Source of the DNA: Erodium maritimum
Lineage: Eukaryota > Streptophyta > Magnoliopsida > Geraniales > Geraniaceae
Length of the DNA: 64,000 nt
Assembly: GCA_963921825.1 (NCBI GenBank)
Contig: OY997589.1
Span: forward strand, 5,332,001 to 5,396,000
Reading direction: 5' to 3'
The notes under the pieces were generated by a model that was not told where the DNA came from, did no database searches, and saw only the letters and a program-made list of their open reading frames with translations. The translations under genes and the position numbers were made by a program. Positions 10,228 to 22,559 of the stretch are shown piece by piece; position 1 is the first letter of the stretch; each line of letters opens with the position of its first letter.

Positions 10228-12404
10228 ATGTAATCAACTTCTAATATACATGGTGTTTAGTCGGCACGACAACTCATGGGTCCAAAATCCTAATTCTCTA
10301 AGCAACTACACAATTAAATTAAACAATAAGGCAATTAATGTACAATTAAGCATAGCTTCGATTAAGCAAAAGTTAATCGATACTAAACAAATAATTTGGT
10401 TGCAGAGTCTTAGTTATATGGGGAAACTGAGTGTTACGATTTGAAAAAATGAGAAAGGTTTTAGGGAACAAATCGTGCATAGTGTAATGTGCTCGAAGCC
10501 TAGAGCAAAGCCACTTTCTCCCGAATAAAAATGAAGATTGCTTCTTGTAAAAAATGAGAAGGGTTGGTTGAATTATTCAGTAATATAATGGTAAAATTAA
10601 GTAACATAAAGTGACTAAAGTAAAACCCAGATGGAAATAAATCATATTGAGTTAGTAGCTTATGAGCATACGATGACATGCTTAAAGCTGCAATGGAACT
10701 GATGTTTAATTATAGCACGGTGTTATAGTTTTGAGGAGGATCAAGTTATGCATATTAAATAGAAACGGGCAACTAATACTTTAAGATAAAGAAAGATAGT
10801 CGTAGGAAGGCACCGACCCATAGCGGGTCCATCCGGAGAAAAAGATATGTGTATGATGAAACTAGAAAGCCCGAACATCGTGGGACGATACCAAGAAAAA
10901 AAAGTGTTCAACATTCACTTAAATGCTCCAGGGATGTAGACATGGATATGTTACGATAGCTATCAAAGCAATTGGTGCAATGGCTATCAAAGATGAGCTA
11001 CAATACAGTGTGTCCGTTTTCGGAATAAAGAAAACGTCCTGCCGGACTAGATACACCCATGTCCTCTCTTGAATAATAATGAAGAGCTCTAAGAACGCAA
11101 CAATGCAGGCTCTTAAGATAGTAGAGGAGTACCGTGTCGATACTTGATGAGACCATTGGCACTATACGACTAATAAGACGGTGGTAGTACCCTCAAACTC
11201 TCATTGGTCGAGGTGAGAATATTTTCCGCTGTCGGCCACTGCCTATGACGTTCCATCGGAGTGTTGGAGCCCTTATATCATGGTTACAGTAAGTCCCTTT
11301 CTTAACATTTCCTTTGTCCTGAGCAACAAAATATCGACCAACGTTCGACTACAAGAAACATCAATCTCTTGACGGATACCACGAAAGATATCGATAGAAG
11401 AGACCGGTAGTGCATGCTCTTAGCCACATACCTAAAGGATCACACCTAAATCAAACTTGTTTCCACGGTTAACTATTAGCCACATACCTAAAGGATCATT
11501 ACGACTGCTCACAAAATTACAGAGAGCTCGAGGATGGTAGAAGAAGAACCAAAGAAAAATGGGTCCAATTACGAGTGGATGTCTAATTTACTTATATATT
11601 TTAGCGGGTATACTTTTCATATTTACAATTATTGGTTATATATACTACAATGCGATAAATTTGATAAAATATACAACCAAGATCACAAATAAAGCAATAA
11701 TTTCGAGTGATCCAACAAACAGTCGTAGGGGGCAACAAAAATTCAAACCAAATCCATCTGTGCCCTTACCACACAAAATAGGGAACGTGATTGTTTTCAT
11801 AATATGACACATCTACGGTACTAATATGATGACCCATAGTGTCAGAAAACGTGGCCAGCCTTATGTCACATGTCTTCCGACTCTCCACATAAATGTCATC
11901 TGTTCAGAAAAGGAAGAAAAAAACTCGTTTACCTAAGAGCACCTATATTCATATACTACGAGAGTTAGTACGGAACCATGGTAAAAGGTCATTTTTAGGT
12001 CTCTCTCCCCCGTACTACTATCTTCTATTGTGACTTTTTCAATGACAAATTATGATTAGTAGTAGGAAGCTATAGTTTACACTTAAAATTAAATTGTTTG
12101 TATTATTTTTTAATTTATTGTCGCCACGTGTCGGTGTAGAATTGACCCACCGACTAGGCTTAGGGCTGTTACGGCTGAACGAGTCGTTGCAGGATCTTAC
12201 AACAACACCTAGCCATACCCCCTCTACAACGATGCCCTGAAACGACGAACCGTAGCACAAGTCTTAACAGAGCCGTTGCAGGTTCTTTAAATAATGATTA
12301 AGGTCCAAGTCATGTGTGGAAGGTTTTGGGACTGTACACGACTAACTGTATTTAATATAAATTTATGGAATCTTTTCAAGTAAACTAATGACCAAAAACT
12401 GATT
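10228..12404. other. Spacer downstream of the decarboxylase gene
   Basis: No gene recognised. A 24-bp block containing TTAGCCACATACCTAAAG occurs twice (about 11418 and 11476). Around 11935-12130 there is TAAGAGCACCTA and GCCACGTGTCGG, motifs shared with the Harbinger elements here, so a decayed Harbinger copy is possible. Confidence 0.4.
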
Positions 12405-14098
12405 TTTCTCTCTCGATTCAGTAAAACCCTGACCTTAACACTATTGTCGTTCTCTTTCTCACCTCTACCAGCGACAGCTCAGGTTCCGGCCAAGCTTGTC
12501 GTTGGTGGTGGCTCCTCCTCCCTTTTCTCCTATCCCTTCCCCACCCTTTTTTGCATGCGATTTTCTCTCAGTTTCTTCTGGTCGGTCGTCGCTGCGTCTT
12601 CCCCATCCATCGCTGATTGTGGTGAGTGTTCGTCGGAGCTAGGCCTCGGCTCGTCCGTCCTCTCTCAAGCGAGCCCTATCTGGTCTCTCTGCCCGAGTTT
12701 CAACCCGAAGCAGCGCGGCCACCACTTCGTGCCACGATAATACTCCAGACGGTAAATCTTAGGCCATGTCAGCCACTATTGTCCGATGACCCGGCCAGAG
12801 GATCCTTAGGGTCATCTCGGACCGGCTGGGTGGGGTCTCTTCGGAGGACAACTTAGAAGACGATGATGTAGTCATGGTTTTGAGCGAGGCAATCATTGTC
12901 ATATCGGATGGACGATATCAGTTATCGCTAGCCAGAAGTATCGTCTCCGATGTTAGCCATAACCCAAAGATTCTATGTGAAGTCATGCTCTAGCGCTAGT
13001 AGGTGAATGATATGAAGGTCGACGTCCTCTCCTAAGATGTCATGTCGTTCATTTTCCCTTCAGAGATAGCCCTCAACCGGGTCAACCACAAGGGTCCATG
13101 GACTTTGTTCCTTGTTCCCCTCATCCTGTGCATGCAACCGGACGCTATACCGTCCCGGGGGATGCCCGAAACGACCACATATGGTCCCTTTTGGAAAACT
13201 CGCTGGGTACTGAGGTGGTTGAGTCTACCATACCCACTCCTCGTTCATGGGACAATTTTCTCTAGTTTCGGGTTAGCTTGGATGTGGACAAACCATTCCG
13301 AAGGATCCGATTTCAGTTTTTAGGACACAAGGAGCCCACCATAGTAGGATTGTAGTACGAGAGGCTCCTAGGCTTCTATGTTTGTCGGGAGGATATTAGG
13401 TTTGATGATTAGCTCTGGGTCCAGATAGGGGTGGACATGAATCGACTTCTCTAGACATAATGGGGTCACTGAAGCCTCGCCTGGTGCCCCAGCTGGAAGA
13501 CCTTCTAACTTCTCCCACCCTTAAGCCCGAGGGAACATGTAAGATACAGGGAAGACAACTTCATCCTCCTCTGGGCTTTCCTCTTTACTGAGTGCTGGAG
13601 GGGAGAGAGTACCATAGACTGGTGACTTGGCTAAGGAGGGTTCCGAAGGAACATCAACATTTTCTCTAGGTGAACATCCAGGATCGTTAGATAGGACATG
13701 CGCGATCGTGAAACCCCGTGACTTGGCTAACCTGAGTCAAGAGACCGATAGGTAGGCACTGGGAGGGGAACTCAGCTACGTTAGTGGGAGCCTCACATAA
13801 TCACTGTCGCCTTCTTTGGAGAGCCCCCAACAGATGGTGGAAACTCCCGATTGGATCTGGAAGTAGAAAGAACCTCGGGATCTCATGGAGGCATGAGCCC
13901 CAAACGACTGAAGACCAAGGGAAGGAACAGTATGGGTTAGGTCTATAGTTGCGCTTCCCAATTGTAAAGGCCCATGGAGAAATCGGGACCCCCACTTGCA
14001 CAATACCGACTCCTCAATGAAGATGAAGATGAGGACGAATTTGATCAGGCGCAGGCTGCAGAACAGCCCCGCTAAGAACCATGAGTTTTTTTTTGGGT
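12405..14098 (+). pseudogene. LINE ORF1 pseudogene (DUF4283 / zinc-knuckle type)
   Basis: A GC-rich leader is followed by broken reading frames that together resemble ORF1 of plant L1-type LINEs. I see SEDNLEDDDVVMVLSEAI (from 12841), then GPWTLF near 13095, PFWKTRW near 13185, a basic DV.KPFRR stretch near 13280 and YERLLGFY (13356 on), which is the start of the CCHC-type knuckle YERLxxFCxxCGxxGH. Frameshifts and stops separate these blocks and the knuckle cysteines are partly lost. ORF1 proteins bind RNA during retrotransposition. No endonuclease or reverse transcriptase follows. Confidence 0.6.
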
Positions 14099-14124
14099 GG
14101 GGGGGGGGGGGGGGGGGGGGGGGG
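14099..14124. repeat. Poly-G tract of 26 bases
   Basis: An unbroken run of 26 G, preceded by a T-run and GGGT. It can form a G-quadruplex, and its exact length is prone to sequencing error. A sister tract of 25 G lies at 54112-54136. Confidence 0.9.
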
Positions 14125-15051
14125 CTCGGGGGTAGACGAATGGTGACCTGCTCCTCATGATCAGGGACTGGTTCTACAAGCCGTGATTTGGGGGAACATG
14201 TCTACACCAAGGATTTTTTGCTGTTTTTGATGTTTCTTTTTCTTTTTTTAGTTTGTTTTATTTGGATATTTATATGGTTGTTTGTCTCTAGTATTATACA
14301 TTCTTAGCTTAGTACGTAAGAATTTTTATTTTTGTCTAAGATGGAAATTAGACTACTTCGATTAATTTAAAATTTCCAACCCTACTTGTAATGTTTGATT
14401 GATACTAATAAAACAATTAATCGTCGTCCGTTGTAAAAATAATAGTAATTAAACTATACGATATTATGTATAAGCTATTAAAAGAATACGTGACAGATAA
14501 CTCAAAGTTATATTCGTTGGACCCGCACGTTCTAATATACTACCCAATTACTTATACTCATTAATTACACAACCTAATCGAACTACATTAATTGTTACTA
14601 AAAAAACTACACTAATTTAGGGCTTGTTCAACTACATTTAAGGCTTAGAAGATTAATCCAAGTTTTAATCAAGCCGAACTAAAGGGAAAAGCCTTCTTTT
14701 TGAGCTTTAGGGTTTTTCATCTATTCTCGCCGCTCCCTATGAATCCATTTTTCTGTTCACCTTCTGCGTCGGATACTACCGATCCCCGCCCACTCCATCC
14801 CCTGCATCTTTGATGTCGGACATGAACCTGTCTTTGGTCTCATCCTCTCCAGTCTCTGTTGTGCGCGAAGATGCCTCGCAGTAGACGAATTCCTCGCAAC
14901 CGCGGTCTCCTCACTTTTGTTTGGGACCCCATCGAATGCAAGCCACGGGGATTCTCGGCCTGACCTTCTAGGTGAACCCTAAGCGGCGGCCTGGCCGGCT
15001 CTACGACTATCACATGCAGAATCGGGGGAGGCGACGTCGAGGGCTCGAGTT
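14125..15051. other. AT-rich spacer, then GC-rich leader-like DNA
   Basis: 14125-14690 is AT-rich without features. From about 14700 the sequence turns GC-rich, with TTTAGGGTTTTTC near the start, and probably is the 5' part of the retroelement copy that continues to 15660. No intact reading frame. Confidence 0.4.
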
Positions 15052-15660
15052 GTGACCACCAATCATCAAGTCACTTCGACCATGGTTGTGGCCATTCGGG
15101 CAAGGATGGCCCAGACTCATTCGAGATCTGAAGCGCGGAGGCATCTACCAGTGTCAGACTGGGAAGATGATGACGTGGTGTGGTGTTGGACCATCAACAG
15201 GTGGACGAGGAGGAGACGAAGGATCCACAAGCGTGGGCCCAACAACCTCCTCTGGATCAATGAGAAGCCCCGACGATGGGGGGAAGGTTCGACGAGGGCC
15301 TATTCCCCTAGACCCGGGATGGTCGGTTCTGGGTTGTCTCGGGAAAGCCGTGTGAACAAAACACGATCTTCTCCTGCTTTTTATTACTGTATTAGTTTGG
15401 ATGCTTTTCCTTAGTTTGTTTGGTTGAACTTTTAGTTTTTTGTACTCTTTGTTTGAAATGTCGGTAAGGGGATGTCTTAAGGTAGTGTCTACGATTTAAA
15501 ATAGACTGTTTCCACGGGTCCATGAGAACCGGGTTAGCTACGGTCAACCTGGACAATATTCTAAAGCTCAAAGTTTATACGCCCTACTTTGTATGATTTT
15601 TTTTTTTATAGTAATACACTTTTCCAGTTACTCGTTTAGAAAAAGTCTTCGAAGGTTTGG
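15052..15660 (+). mobile_element. Degenerate non-LTR retroelement copy (tail family A)
   Basis: The translated block GSMRSPDDGGK...GPIPLDPG...LGCLGKAV (15232-15350) matches the minus-strand block MRGPDGGGK...GPIPTESG...LGSLGKAA at 47800-47888. Both are followed by the same 3' end: CACGGGTCCATGAG, GGTTAGCTACGG, CCTACTTTGTATG and CACTTTTCCAGTTACTCG. So these are two copies of one LINE-like family. No complete reading frame remains. Confidence 0.6.
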
Positions 15661-15907
15661 AAAAAGGACAGTTAAATTTTCCGTTAAGTTTCTATTTAAA
15701 CCTTGGATTGATTTTTCTTTGCACTAATTAACTCTGCCGAATATGGAATAGAACATAGAATTAAAATCACGTGGCGTATTAAAAAAGTCTACATTTAAGA
15801 CAATCTGTCCCTTTCTGGTAATACATATCTGCCCACTACTGATCACCCCGATCTCCTTGGCAAGTTGGCAGTCTCATTCTATACCAACGGTCTTCAACAG
15901 GGTCTAA

Positions 15908-16957
15908 GAGCAAGAACAACGATACGCGTCCGCGCTCCATTTTGCGCGCTCCGGGAACGTTTCCCGCTGGCCGATCCGCTGCAGACGCCCAAAATCCCGG
16001 TCCCGGTCCTGCTCCCGCTCCCGCTCCCGCTCCGTAATCGCTGGCCGAGCGCGTTGGACGCGCCTGCGCGCTCCAGCTGCGCTGGCAGCCTGTGGGCGTG
16101 CCACGTGTCCCGACCGTTGCACCTCAAACGGCTAGTTTTTTTTTTAATTCAAAAATCAGATACAATTTATCCCTATAAATACCCAACCCCACTTCTCATT
16201 TTTCTCACACCATTCTCTATTTTCACTCTTTCATTCTCACTGCCTACTCGTTATTTTCGAAAATGTCTGACGACGAGGTTATGTCCGACGCTGAGGAGAT
16301 GACGTACGAGGAGCTGGCTCCCCGGATGCCGACGCATGCGGAGATGGCAGCCCAACTGCCGACATATGAGGAGACGAGTATGGGGGGGAGGAGTTGTTGT
16401 GGGCGCAACCTCCAGAAATGCCGAATTGGACACCACCGGAACGATGGCACCACGGACCAGGGCCATTGCCATACCAGCAACGAGTGGATGCTCAACAAAG
16501 TGTCATAAATCCTGAGATCCACCATCAACTACAACAAGATCTTATGGAGCACTTATGGGATCGCTTTGGAGCTGGTTTCCGTGACGACGACGAGTAGTCG
16601 TTTGTGCTCTTGGAGCTGGTTTGTTTTGGGTTGTATGAAAAGGGGTTGAATAAAATTAGAAGTTCATTTATATTCGTGTTGAATTTATTTATTAATTATT
16701 GGTTGTCTTTAATTATTTATTTCCAAAATTGTTTAAATTATGACTAAATTAAACGGTATCTGATAACGAATTAAATAAAACAGGAAAATAACAAATTAAT
16801 AATCCAGTCAGCACTGTTCTGCACTCCCAGGACCTCAAGGTTCAGCATTGTTGCAAAACACCCACTATTCTGCACTCCCACTCCCTGACTTTTGTCCAGT
16901 CAGTACAAGGTATGCACTCCCACTCCCTGACCAAGGTCCTTTCTGTTGTACATGCTC
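15908..16957 (+). mobile_element. PIF/Harbinger element, internally deleted
   Basis: Terminal inverted repeats GAGCAAGAACAAC (15908) and GTTGTACATGCTC (ending 16957) are flanked by the 3-bp duplication TAA (15905-15907, 16958-16960). Both are typical of PIF/Harbinger. Inside are a GC-rich subterminal zone with CCACGTGTCC, a CTATAAATAC box and a broken coding region. Confidence 0.75.
16263..16597 (+). pseudogene. Harbinger deletion-derivative coding remnant
   Basis: The ATG at 16263 follows a TATA box and leader and opens MSDDEVMSDAEEMTYEE. A frame change near 16390 joins it to a tail with PEIHHQLQQDLMEHLWDRFG, which is the conserved C-terminus of PIF/Harbinger transposases (compare HHQLHDYLIEHIW at about 6540-6580). 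The start and end of the coding unit therefore survive without the DDE core, so it cannot encode an active transposase. Confidence 0.6.
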
Positions 16958-17184
16958 TAACCAACCCTCTTGCTCACGGGTTCGAAAATAAATTTACCAC
17001 TTAATTTAACTTTGTATATACTCATGTATAATCTGGGATAGCCACATTTTTTTAGGGAGGAAAACTAATACCATATACATATATATCAACGAATAGATGT
17101 AAGTACGTATATATGATGAACACATGATAAACAGTAACAATATACGTCGCAAACTCTCGACGGAAAGAATAACAATATAATATA

Positions 17185-17643
17185 GGGTAATTTTCACCTA
17201 AATATCCTAACTGTTAATTTTTTTATCTCAATACCCTAACTATTTTTAATGGCACCTCAATACCCTATAATGTATTTTTTTCACACTGATACCCGCCGTC
17301 AATCTGTCATCCATTTTTGGATGAAAACACTTAAAAAGTCCATAATACCACTCACTAACAATCAAAATTTTAAAAGCATGTCATTGGTTTTCAAAATTTC
17401 TTAAAAAAACCAGTTTTTAATGTTAGAAAAATGCATTCTAGGGTAGTGAGGTGCCACAAAAAATGTATTCTAGGGTAGTGAGGTGCCACAAAAATGCATT
17501 GTAGGGTAGTGAGGTGCCACAAAAAATAGTTAAGGAACCGAGGTGAAAAAAAATCATTCTAGGGTATTAAAGTGCCACAAAAAATAATTAGGGTATTGAG
17601 GTGAAAAAAATTAATAGTTAGGACATTGAGGTGAAAATTACCC
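17185..17643. mobile_element. MITE with long inverted repeats (MULE-like)
   Basis: GGGTAATTTTCACCT at the left end is mirrored by AGGTGAAAATTACCC at the right end, and the inverted similarity continues for about 80 bases. The flanking 9-mers TATAATATA and AATAATATA match at eight of nine positions. The inner part repeats CTAGGGTAGTGAGGTGCCAC several times. No coding capacity. Confidence 0.7.
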
Positions 17644-18340
17644 AATAATATAGCATACACGAACAGTATAACTAGTACACATCGACAATATAAAAATGCA
17701 CTTGTACATTTAATATCCTATTATATAAAAAATTAGCATTGTCTATCGGAGTGTCAAACGTTCAAAATTTTTGAGGGGAACAAAACTAAGAAATTGAAAT
17801 AGTATTTTTTAGTGATAATTTCACCCCAAGTATCCTAAATATTTCATTTTTTATTTAGAGTATCCTAATTTATTTTATTTTTGTCACCTAAAATTTTATT
17901 TTAGTACCCACCGTTAATTTTACCCTATATTTGGTTGTTATTGAGGGGTATTATGGTATTTAACCTGTTTTAAATGGAAAATCAGATGAAAAGTTAACGG
18001 TGGGTATTAAAATATAATTAATGAAAGTGTAGGATATTGAGATGACACAAAAGAAATTTAGAATATTTTAAATGAATTCATAAAATTTAAGGTACTGAGA
18101 TGATAAAAAAAATAAGGTACTATAAATAAAATATGAAACTTTATTTTTACAAAAATAAATAACATTTTTATAAAAATAATTGTGTCCGTGGTAGGGCCTT
18201 ACGCATGGGTGTTTTTTTGTCAGGATGCTACAGACATTTCCTACCATATAAATATATTTGATTATTGTCAGATACATTTTTTCCAAATAAAAAATGTATT
18301 TGATTACCAAGACTTATCAAAGATAGTTTGAAAAAATTAA

Positions 18341-19859
18341 GGACAATTTTATTATAATACCCTGACAAACATTTATTTTTATTATAATACCCTACCATGT
18401 TTTCTTGCATTATAATACCCTGATAAACATTTATTTTCAGTTTACTACCTAACGTTAACTTTATGTTATTTTTCCATTCAAAATAAGTAAAAAGTTTATA
18501 ATGCCCCTAACTTTAATAATATCAGTTTATTATTAAAAAAAATCATTTTTATTATTAAAAAATCAGTTATATTTTTAAATTTTAAACTTTTATTAAAAAA
18601 AAACCATTTTTATATTTCAAAAAATGAGTTTTATTTTTGAAAAATCAAATTTATTTTTATAAAATAAATTTTTACTTTTAGAAAATCAGATTTATTTTTT
18701 AAAAACAGTTTTATATGAAAAAGTTATTGTTTATTTAGAAAAATCAATTTTATTTTTTTTTAAAAAAAATCATTTTTATTCCAAAACAGTTTTATTTATT
18801 TTTTATCATTTTTTATTTTTTTTAAAATAAATTTTTATTTTTATTTTTGAAGCATCAGTTTTTTCAGTTTTATTTTCCAAAATTCAGTTTTTATTTTCAT
18901 TATGTTTTTTATTTGTTATTTATTTTTTAAATTCACCTTTCAAACATTTATTTGCAGTATAATACACTAGCTTGTTTTTTTGCATTTTATTACCCTAGTA
19001 AGTTAACGGTTGGGTATGAAAGTGAAAATAAATGTTTGCCAGGGTATTAAATTGCAAAAAAACAAGCTAGGGTATTATATTGAAAATAAATGTTTGCCAG
19101 GGTATTAAATTGAAAATTTCCCCACAAAATATAATGACGAAACACACTGTAAGCCACCAACATCATCACAAGTTTGAAATTTGAATTGCAGAATTTCCCA
19201 CATGTTCAATAGCTTACAAAACAACAATGAAACTTCTATCCTCACGCAGACCCTAATCCAATCTCATATGTTTAATGATTATTGCCACAGATTTAATGAT
19301 TGTTCTATTTTTTTTCATATGTGAAAGACTGAAGAATACATAACAAAACCCTTGAATTTGTACAGAACTCCAAACTAGATCAGCTCTGCTTGACTCGTGA
19401 AATTTTTTTCCTAAATCACACTCACCAAAAACTTCAGAATGGTAGTAAAAGCAAAGGAATTGAGCTCACGCCCCTCCCTGTGAAGCATGGAAAAAGGGAG
19501 GTCGGAGATGGTGGCCAAAAAAGGGAGGTTGGAGACGGTGGCCGAGAAAGGAGGTCGGAGATGATGACTGGAAAGAAAGGTCGGAGACGGTGACTAGATT
19601 GGGAGGTCGGAGACGATTATCTGATGTTGCTCTGCGGCAAGGAAGAGAGAAATAGATGAGGAATGAACAAAAAACTGAAAAGGATTAGGGTTTTAAGAAA
19701 ACAAAGGGTAATATGGGTATTTAAAAAAATATAAGCACATGACCACTTTCCGTTAAAAGTAGATGGAAAATTGACGGCATATAGTAAATTGAAAATAAAT
19801 GTTTGTCAGATTATTATAATGCAAAAAAAACAAGCTAGGGTATTATAATGAAATTTTCC
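18341..19859. mobile_element. Long-TIR DNA element (MULE-like)
   Basis: The left end has TTATTATAATACCCTGACAA and TGCATTATAATACCCTG; the right end carries their reverse complements (AGGGTATTATAATG, ACAAATGTTTGTC-like blocks), giving inverted repeats of about 100 bases. An extra copy of the same block lies at about 18960-19110. The body is A/T homopolymer-rich. I could not confirm a target-site duplication. Confidence 0.5.
19490..19615. repeat. Minisatellite GGGAGGTCGGAGACGGTGG
   Basis: About five degenerate copies of a 24-27-bp unit built on GGGAGGTCGGAGACGGTGG, separated by A-rich spacers, near the right end of the long-TIR element. Confidence 0.7.
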
Positions 19860-20265
19860 AAAAAAAAACTATGTCTTCAAGTATTGACGGACATTTTGGA
19901 AATTAGAGAGTAGAATGTGGGAATGAGAGAGTGAAATTGGAGAATGGGTGTGAAAAAAATGAGGTTGGGGTATTTATAGGGTTTAAATTGTTTGAGATTT
20001 AACTAAAAAACGAGTCGTTGCCGACCGTTGTCAAAAGGTAGAAATTGGGCTGCCACGTGTCGCCACGCGAGAGGACGGGAGCGAGCCATGGGTGAGGTAC
20101 GCACGCCCGGCCCGCAAGCGAGGGGCGAGGGCCGAGTCATGCGGCCCGGCCCGCGTGTTTGCGGGCCACAGGCCGCGTAAAAATCGTCCCACAATGGGAC
20201 GGCCCGCGTCCCGCGGACCGCAAATGCGTGGGCCGGACCCGAGGGCCTGCCCGTTGTGTTTGCTC
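19860..20265 (-). mobile_element. Truncated PIF/Harbinger element
   Basis: The right end TTTGCTC is followed by TAA (20266-20268), matching the ends of the element at 15908-16957. Read on the minus strand it shows the same order: GC-rich subterminal zone with GACACGTGGC, then CCCTATAAATACCCCA, a leader and an ATG. It stops near 19860, where the long-TIR element begins. Confidence 0.6.
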
Positions 20266-20354
20266 TAAGAATATGGACTCCCAATTGATCATCACTATTT
20301 AATTATAATATATTCATTTGATTTTCACCCACTTTTCCACAATCAATCGAAAGA

Positions 20355-20735
20355 TTTACTCAAATTTGCTGATGTCCATTGTAAACATTTACCGAGAATA
20401 TTCTTGTGCGGAGCAGAACTTTTTGTCCCCGAGAACTCGGCCGCCATGAATTAAGTTCTCCATATAGCAAATCATCGAAAGCACATGTACCGAAACGAAT
20501 ATTACTTTTACGCCCGAAACAATACAAAAGACACAAAGAACATGATCAGCCACAAATAAAAAAGCACGTATACTAGTTCTCACAAGAAGACACCAAAAGA
20601 TCATTTCCCGAATTTCCACATATTTAGAGACAATTTACATATTTCATAAAATAAACGACCATATATTTAAGTTCGAACGAAATTGGCCCACCCTCCGACA
20701 ATCGTAAACTCAGGCCAACGGCAATTCAAAAAAAG
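20355..20735. repeat. 5' flank of the tyrosine-type gene, duplicated at 31660-31995
   Basis: This block and 31660-31995 share ACTTTTTGTCCCC, ACTCGGCCGCCATGAAT, ACAATACAAAA and TAAAAAGCACGT in the same order and spacing. It marks the upstream limit of a segmental duplication that included the decarboxylase gene. See the locus at 31660-33432. Confidence 0.75.
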
Positions 20736-20938
20736 TGTAGCCGCGTTCACGCACGTTTTGAGTAAAATAAGGTACAATATTCACCGGCCTTGCATCTCCG
20801 TTTTCGAGTGCAATCTTGTCTTCATGTTCCGTCACTCTGATCATTGAGTAAATTCCCACGTTTTATATTCGTACTGTCACTTGTGGTCCATACTCCATAC
20901 TCATCACTTGCCCCATACTTCTCATTACTCCGATTCAA

Positions 20939-20946
20939 TATAAATA
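20939..20946 (+). promoter_or_regulatory. TATA box of the tyrosine-type decarboxylase gene
   Basis: TATAAATA lies 84-91 bases upstream of the ATG at 21030, the same arrangement as in the left-edge gene. Confidence 0.65.
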
Positions 20947-20959
20947 CGACCCCCTCCCT

Positions 20960-20987
20960 CCATACTCCATACTCCATACTCCATACT
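20960..20987 (+). repeat. (CCATACT)4 microsatellite in the 5' leader
   Basis: Four perfect copies of the 7-mer CCATACT lie between TATA box and start codon; two more copies are at 20888-20901, upstream of the TATA box. It is a likely length polymorphism in the leader. Confidence 0.9.
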
Positions 20988-21029
20988 TCTCTACTACTAT
21001 CGTTATTATTAACATTCCTAGTGAGAAAA

Positions 21030-22553
21030 ATGGGCAGCCTTGACTCAACCATGCCCGAGTTACAATCTTCCATTGCCGAGTTCAAGGCCATAGACCCCGA
21101 ACTCTTCCGCAAACAAGCTCACCAAATGGTCGATTTCATCGCCGACTACTACAAAACCATCGAGACCCACCCTGTCCTCACCCAAGTCCAGCCGGGCTAC
21201 CTCCAAACCCGCCTCCCTGACGCCGCCCCGAACCGCCCCGAGTCCTTCGACACCATCCTTCACGACGTGAAGAAGGACATAATGCCCGGCATGACCCACT
21301 GGATGAGCCCTAACTTCTTCGCCTACTTCAACGCCACCGGCAGCACCGCCGGTTTCCTCGGGGAAATGCTGTGCACGTGCTTCAACACCGCCGGGTTCAA
21401 CTGGCTGGCCTCCCCCGCCGCCACCGAGCTGGAGATGGTCGTCATGGACTGGCTCGCCAAAATGCTCAAGCTCCCCAAGAGCCTCATGTTCTCCGGGACC
21501 GGCGGCGGCGTCATTCTCGGAAACACCACCGAGGCCATCCTCGTCACCCTCGTCGCGGCCAGGGACCAAGCCCTCGCCACCATCGGCGTCGATAACGTCG
21601 GGAAGCTGGTCGTGTACTGCTCCGACGAGACCCACTCCTCCTTCGTCAAGGCGTGCAAGTTGGCCGGCATTTTCCCTCGTAACGTACGAGCGATCCCGAC
21701 AACGCTTGACACGTGTTTCTCTCTAAGGCCATCGGTGCTACGGGACACGGTGGAGGCTGACGTGGCAGCCGGGCTGGTCCCGCTCTACCTCTGCGCCACG
21801 GTGGGGACGACCTCGACCACAGCCGTTGACTCCGTAGAGCGGCTTGCTGACGTGGCAAGCGATTACTCCATGTGGCTCCACGTAGACGCGGCTTACGCTG
21901 GGAGCGCCTGTATCTGTCCCGAGTTCAGGCACTACCTGAACGGGGTCGAGCGAGCCAACTCACTGAGTCTGAACGCGCACAAGTGGTTACTCACTTACTT
22001 GGACTGCTGCTGCTTGTGGGTGAAGAAACCTAACTTGCTAGTCAAGTCACTGAGTCAGTACCCGGAGTACCTTAAGAACAAGGCCAGCGAGACCGAGTCG
22101 GTCGTGGACTACAAGGACTGGCAAGTGGGCACGAGCCGCCGGTTCAGGGCACTTCGCCTATGGTTCGTCTTGCGTAGCCATGGTGTAGCCAATCTCCACA
22201 GTCACATTCGCTCCCACATCAGCTTGGCTAAGACGTTCGAGGAGCTTGTGAAATCGGACCCGAGGTTCGAAATAGTCGTGCCGAGAAAATTCGGGCTGAT
22301 TTGTTTCCGGCTCAACCCGGTCTTTACCGTAGCCGGGCCGGGCTACACGGAGATATTGAACCGGAAGCTATTAGATTGGATCAACGGCACGGGACGTATT
22401 TACATGACACATACTATTGTCGGTAAGATATATATGTTGAGGATGGCCATTGGAGGTACGTTCACAGAGGAACGTCACGTGATTGGGGCGTGGAAATTAA
22501 TAAAGGAAGGAGCTGATGCGTTGCTTAAGGACAAGGAAGATATGGTGAAGTAA
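21030..22553 (+). CDS. Aromatic L-amino acid decarboxylase, tyrosine-decarboxylase type
   Basis: A complete intronless 507-residue decarboxylase, paralogous to the one at 8716. Key residues: His202 (SDETHS), Asp286 (HVDAAYAG), PLP Lys318 (NAHKW) and loop Tyr347 (YPEYLKNK), so a true decarboxylase is expected. Position 369 is Ser (QVGTSRRF), equivalent to the Ser of Papaver tyrosine decarboxylase (Ser372) and to Gly370 of the sister gene. The NATGSTAGF and NAHKW stretches also follow the tyrosine type. I infer tyrosine/DOPA as substrate, giving tyramine or dopamine. The frame stays open for 62 more codons upstream, but the TATA box and leader repeats lie there, and [10 protein letters not shown] aligns with the starts of both sister genes, so 21030 is the start. 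Confidence 0.92.
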   Translation: MGSLDSTMPELQSSIAEFKAIDPELFRKQAHQMVDFIADYYKTIETHPVLTQVQPGYLQTRLPDAAPNRPESFDTILHDVKKDIMPGMTHWMSPNFFAYFNATGSTAGFLGEMLCTCFNTAGFNWLASPAATELEMVVMDWLAKMLKLPKSLMFSGTGGGVILGNTTEAILVTLVAARDQALATIGVDNVGKLVVYCSDETHSSFVKACKLAGIFPRNVRAIPTTLDTCFSLRPSVLRDTVEADVAAGLVPLYLCATVGTTSTTAVDSVERLADVASDYSMWLHVDAAYAGSACICPEFRHYLNGVERANSLSLNAHKWLLTYLDCCCLWVKKPNLLVKSLSQYPEYLKNKASETESVVDYKDWQVGTSRRFRALRLWFVLRSHGVANLHSHIRSHISLAKTFEELVKSDPRFEIVVPRKFGLICFRLNPVFTVAGPGYTEILNRKLLDWINGTGRIYMTHTIVGKIYMLRMAIGGTFTEERHVIGAWKLIKEGADALLKDKEDMVK

Positions 22554-22559
22554 GATCGA

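Noticed and set aside
16970..16995. tRNA-like box CACGGGTTCGAAAA
   Set aside because: No cloverleaf arms or A box at the right distance could be found, so no tRNA gene is called. No tRNA or rRNA gene was recognised anywhere in the window.
20844..21029. 62-codon in-frame N-terminal extension of the tyrosine-type decarboxylase with hydrophobic stretches
   Set aside because: The TATA box and the CCATACT repeats lie inside it, the sister genes start at the MGSL/MGVL position, and the family has no such leader. It is an untranslated region that happens to be open.
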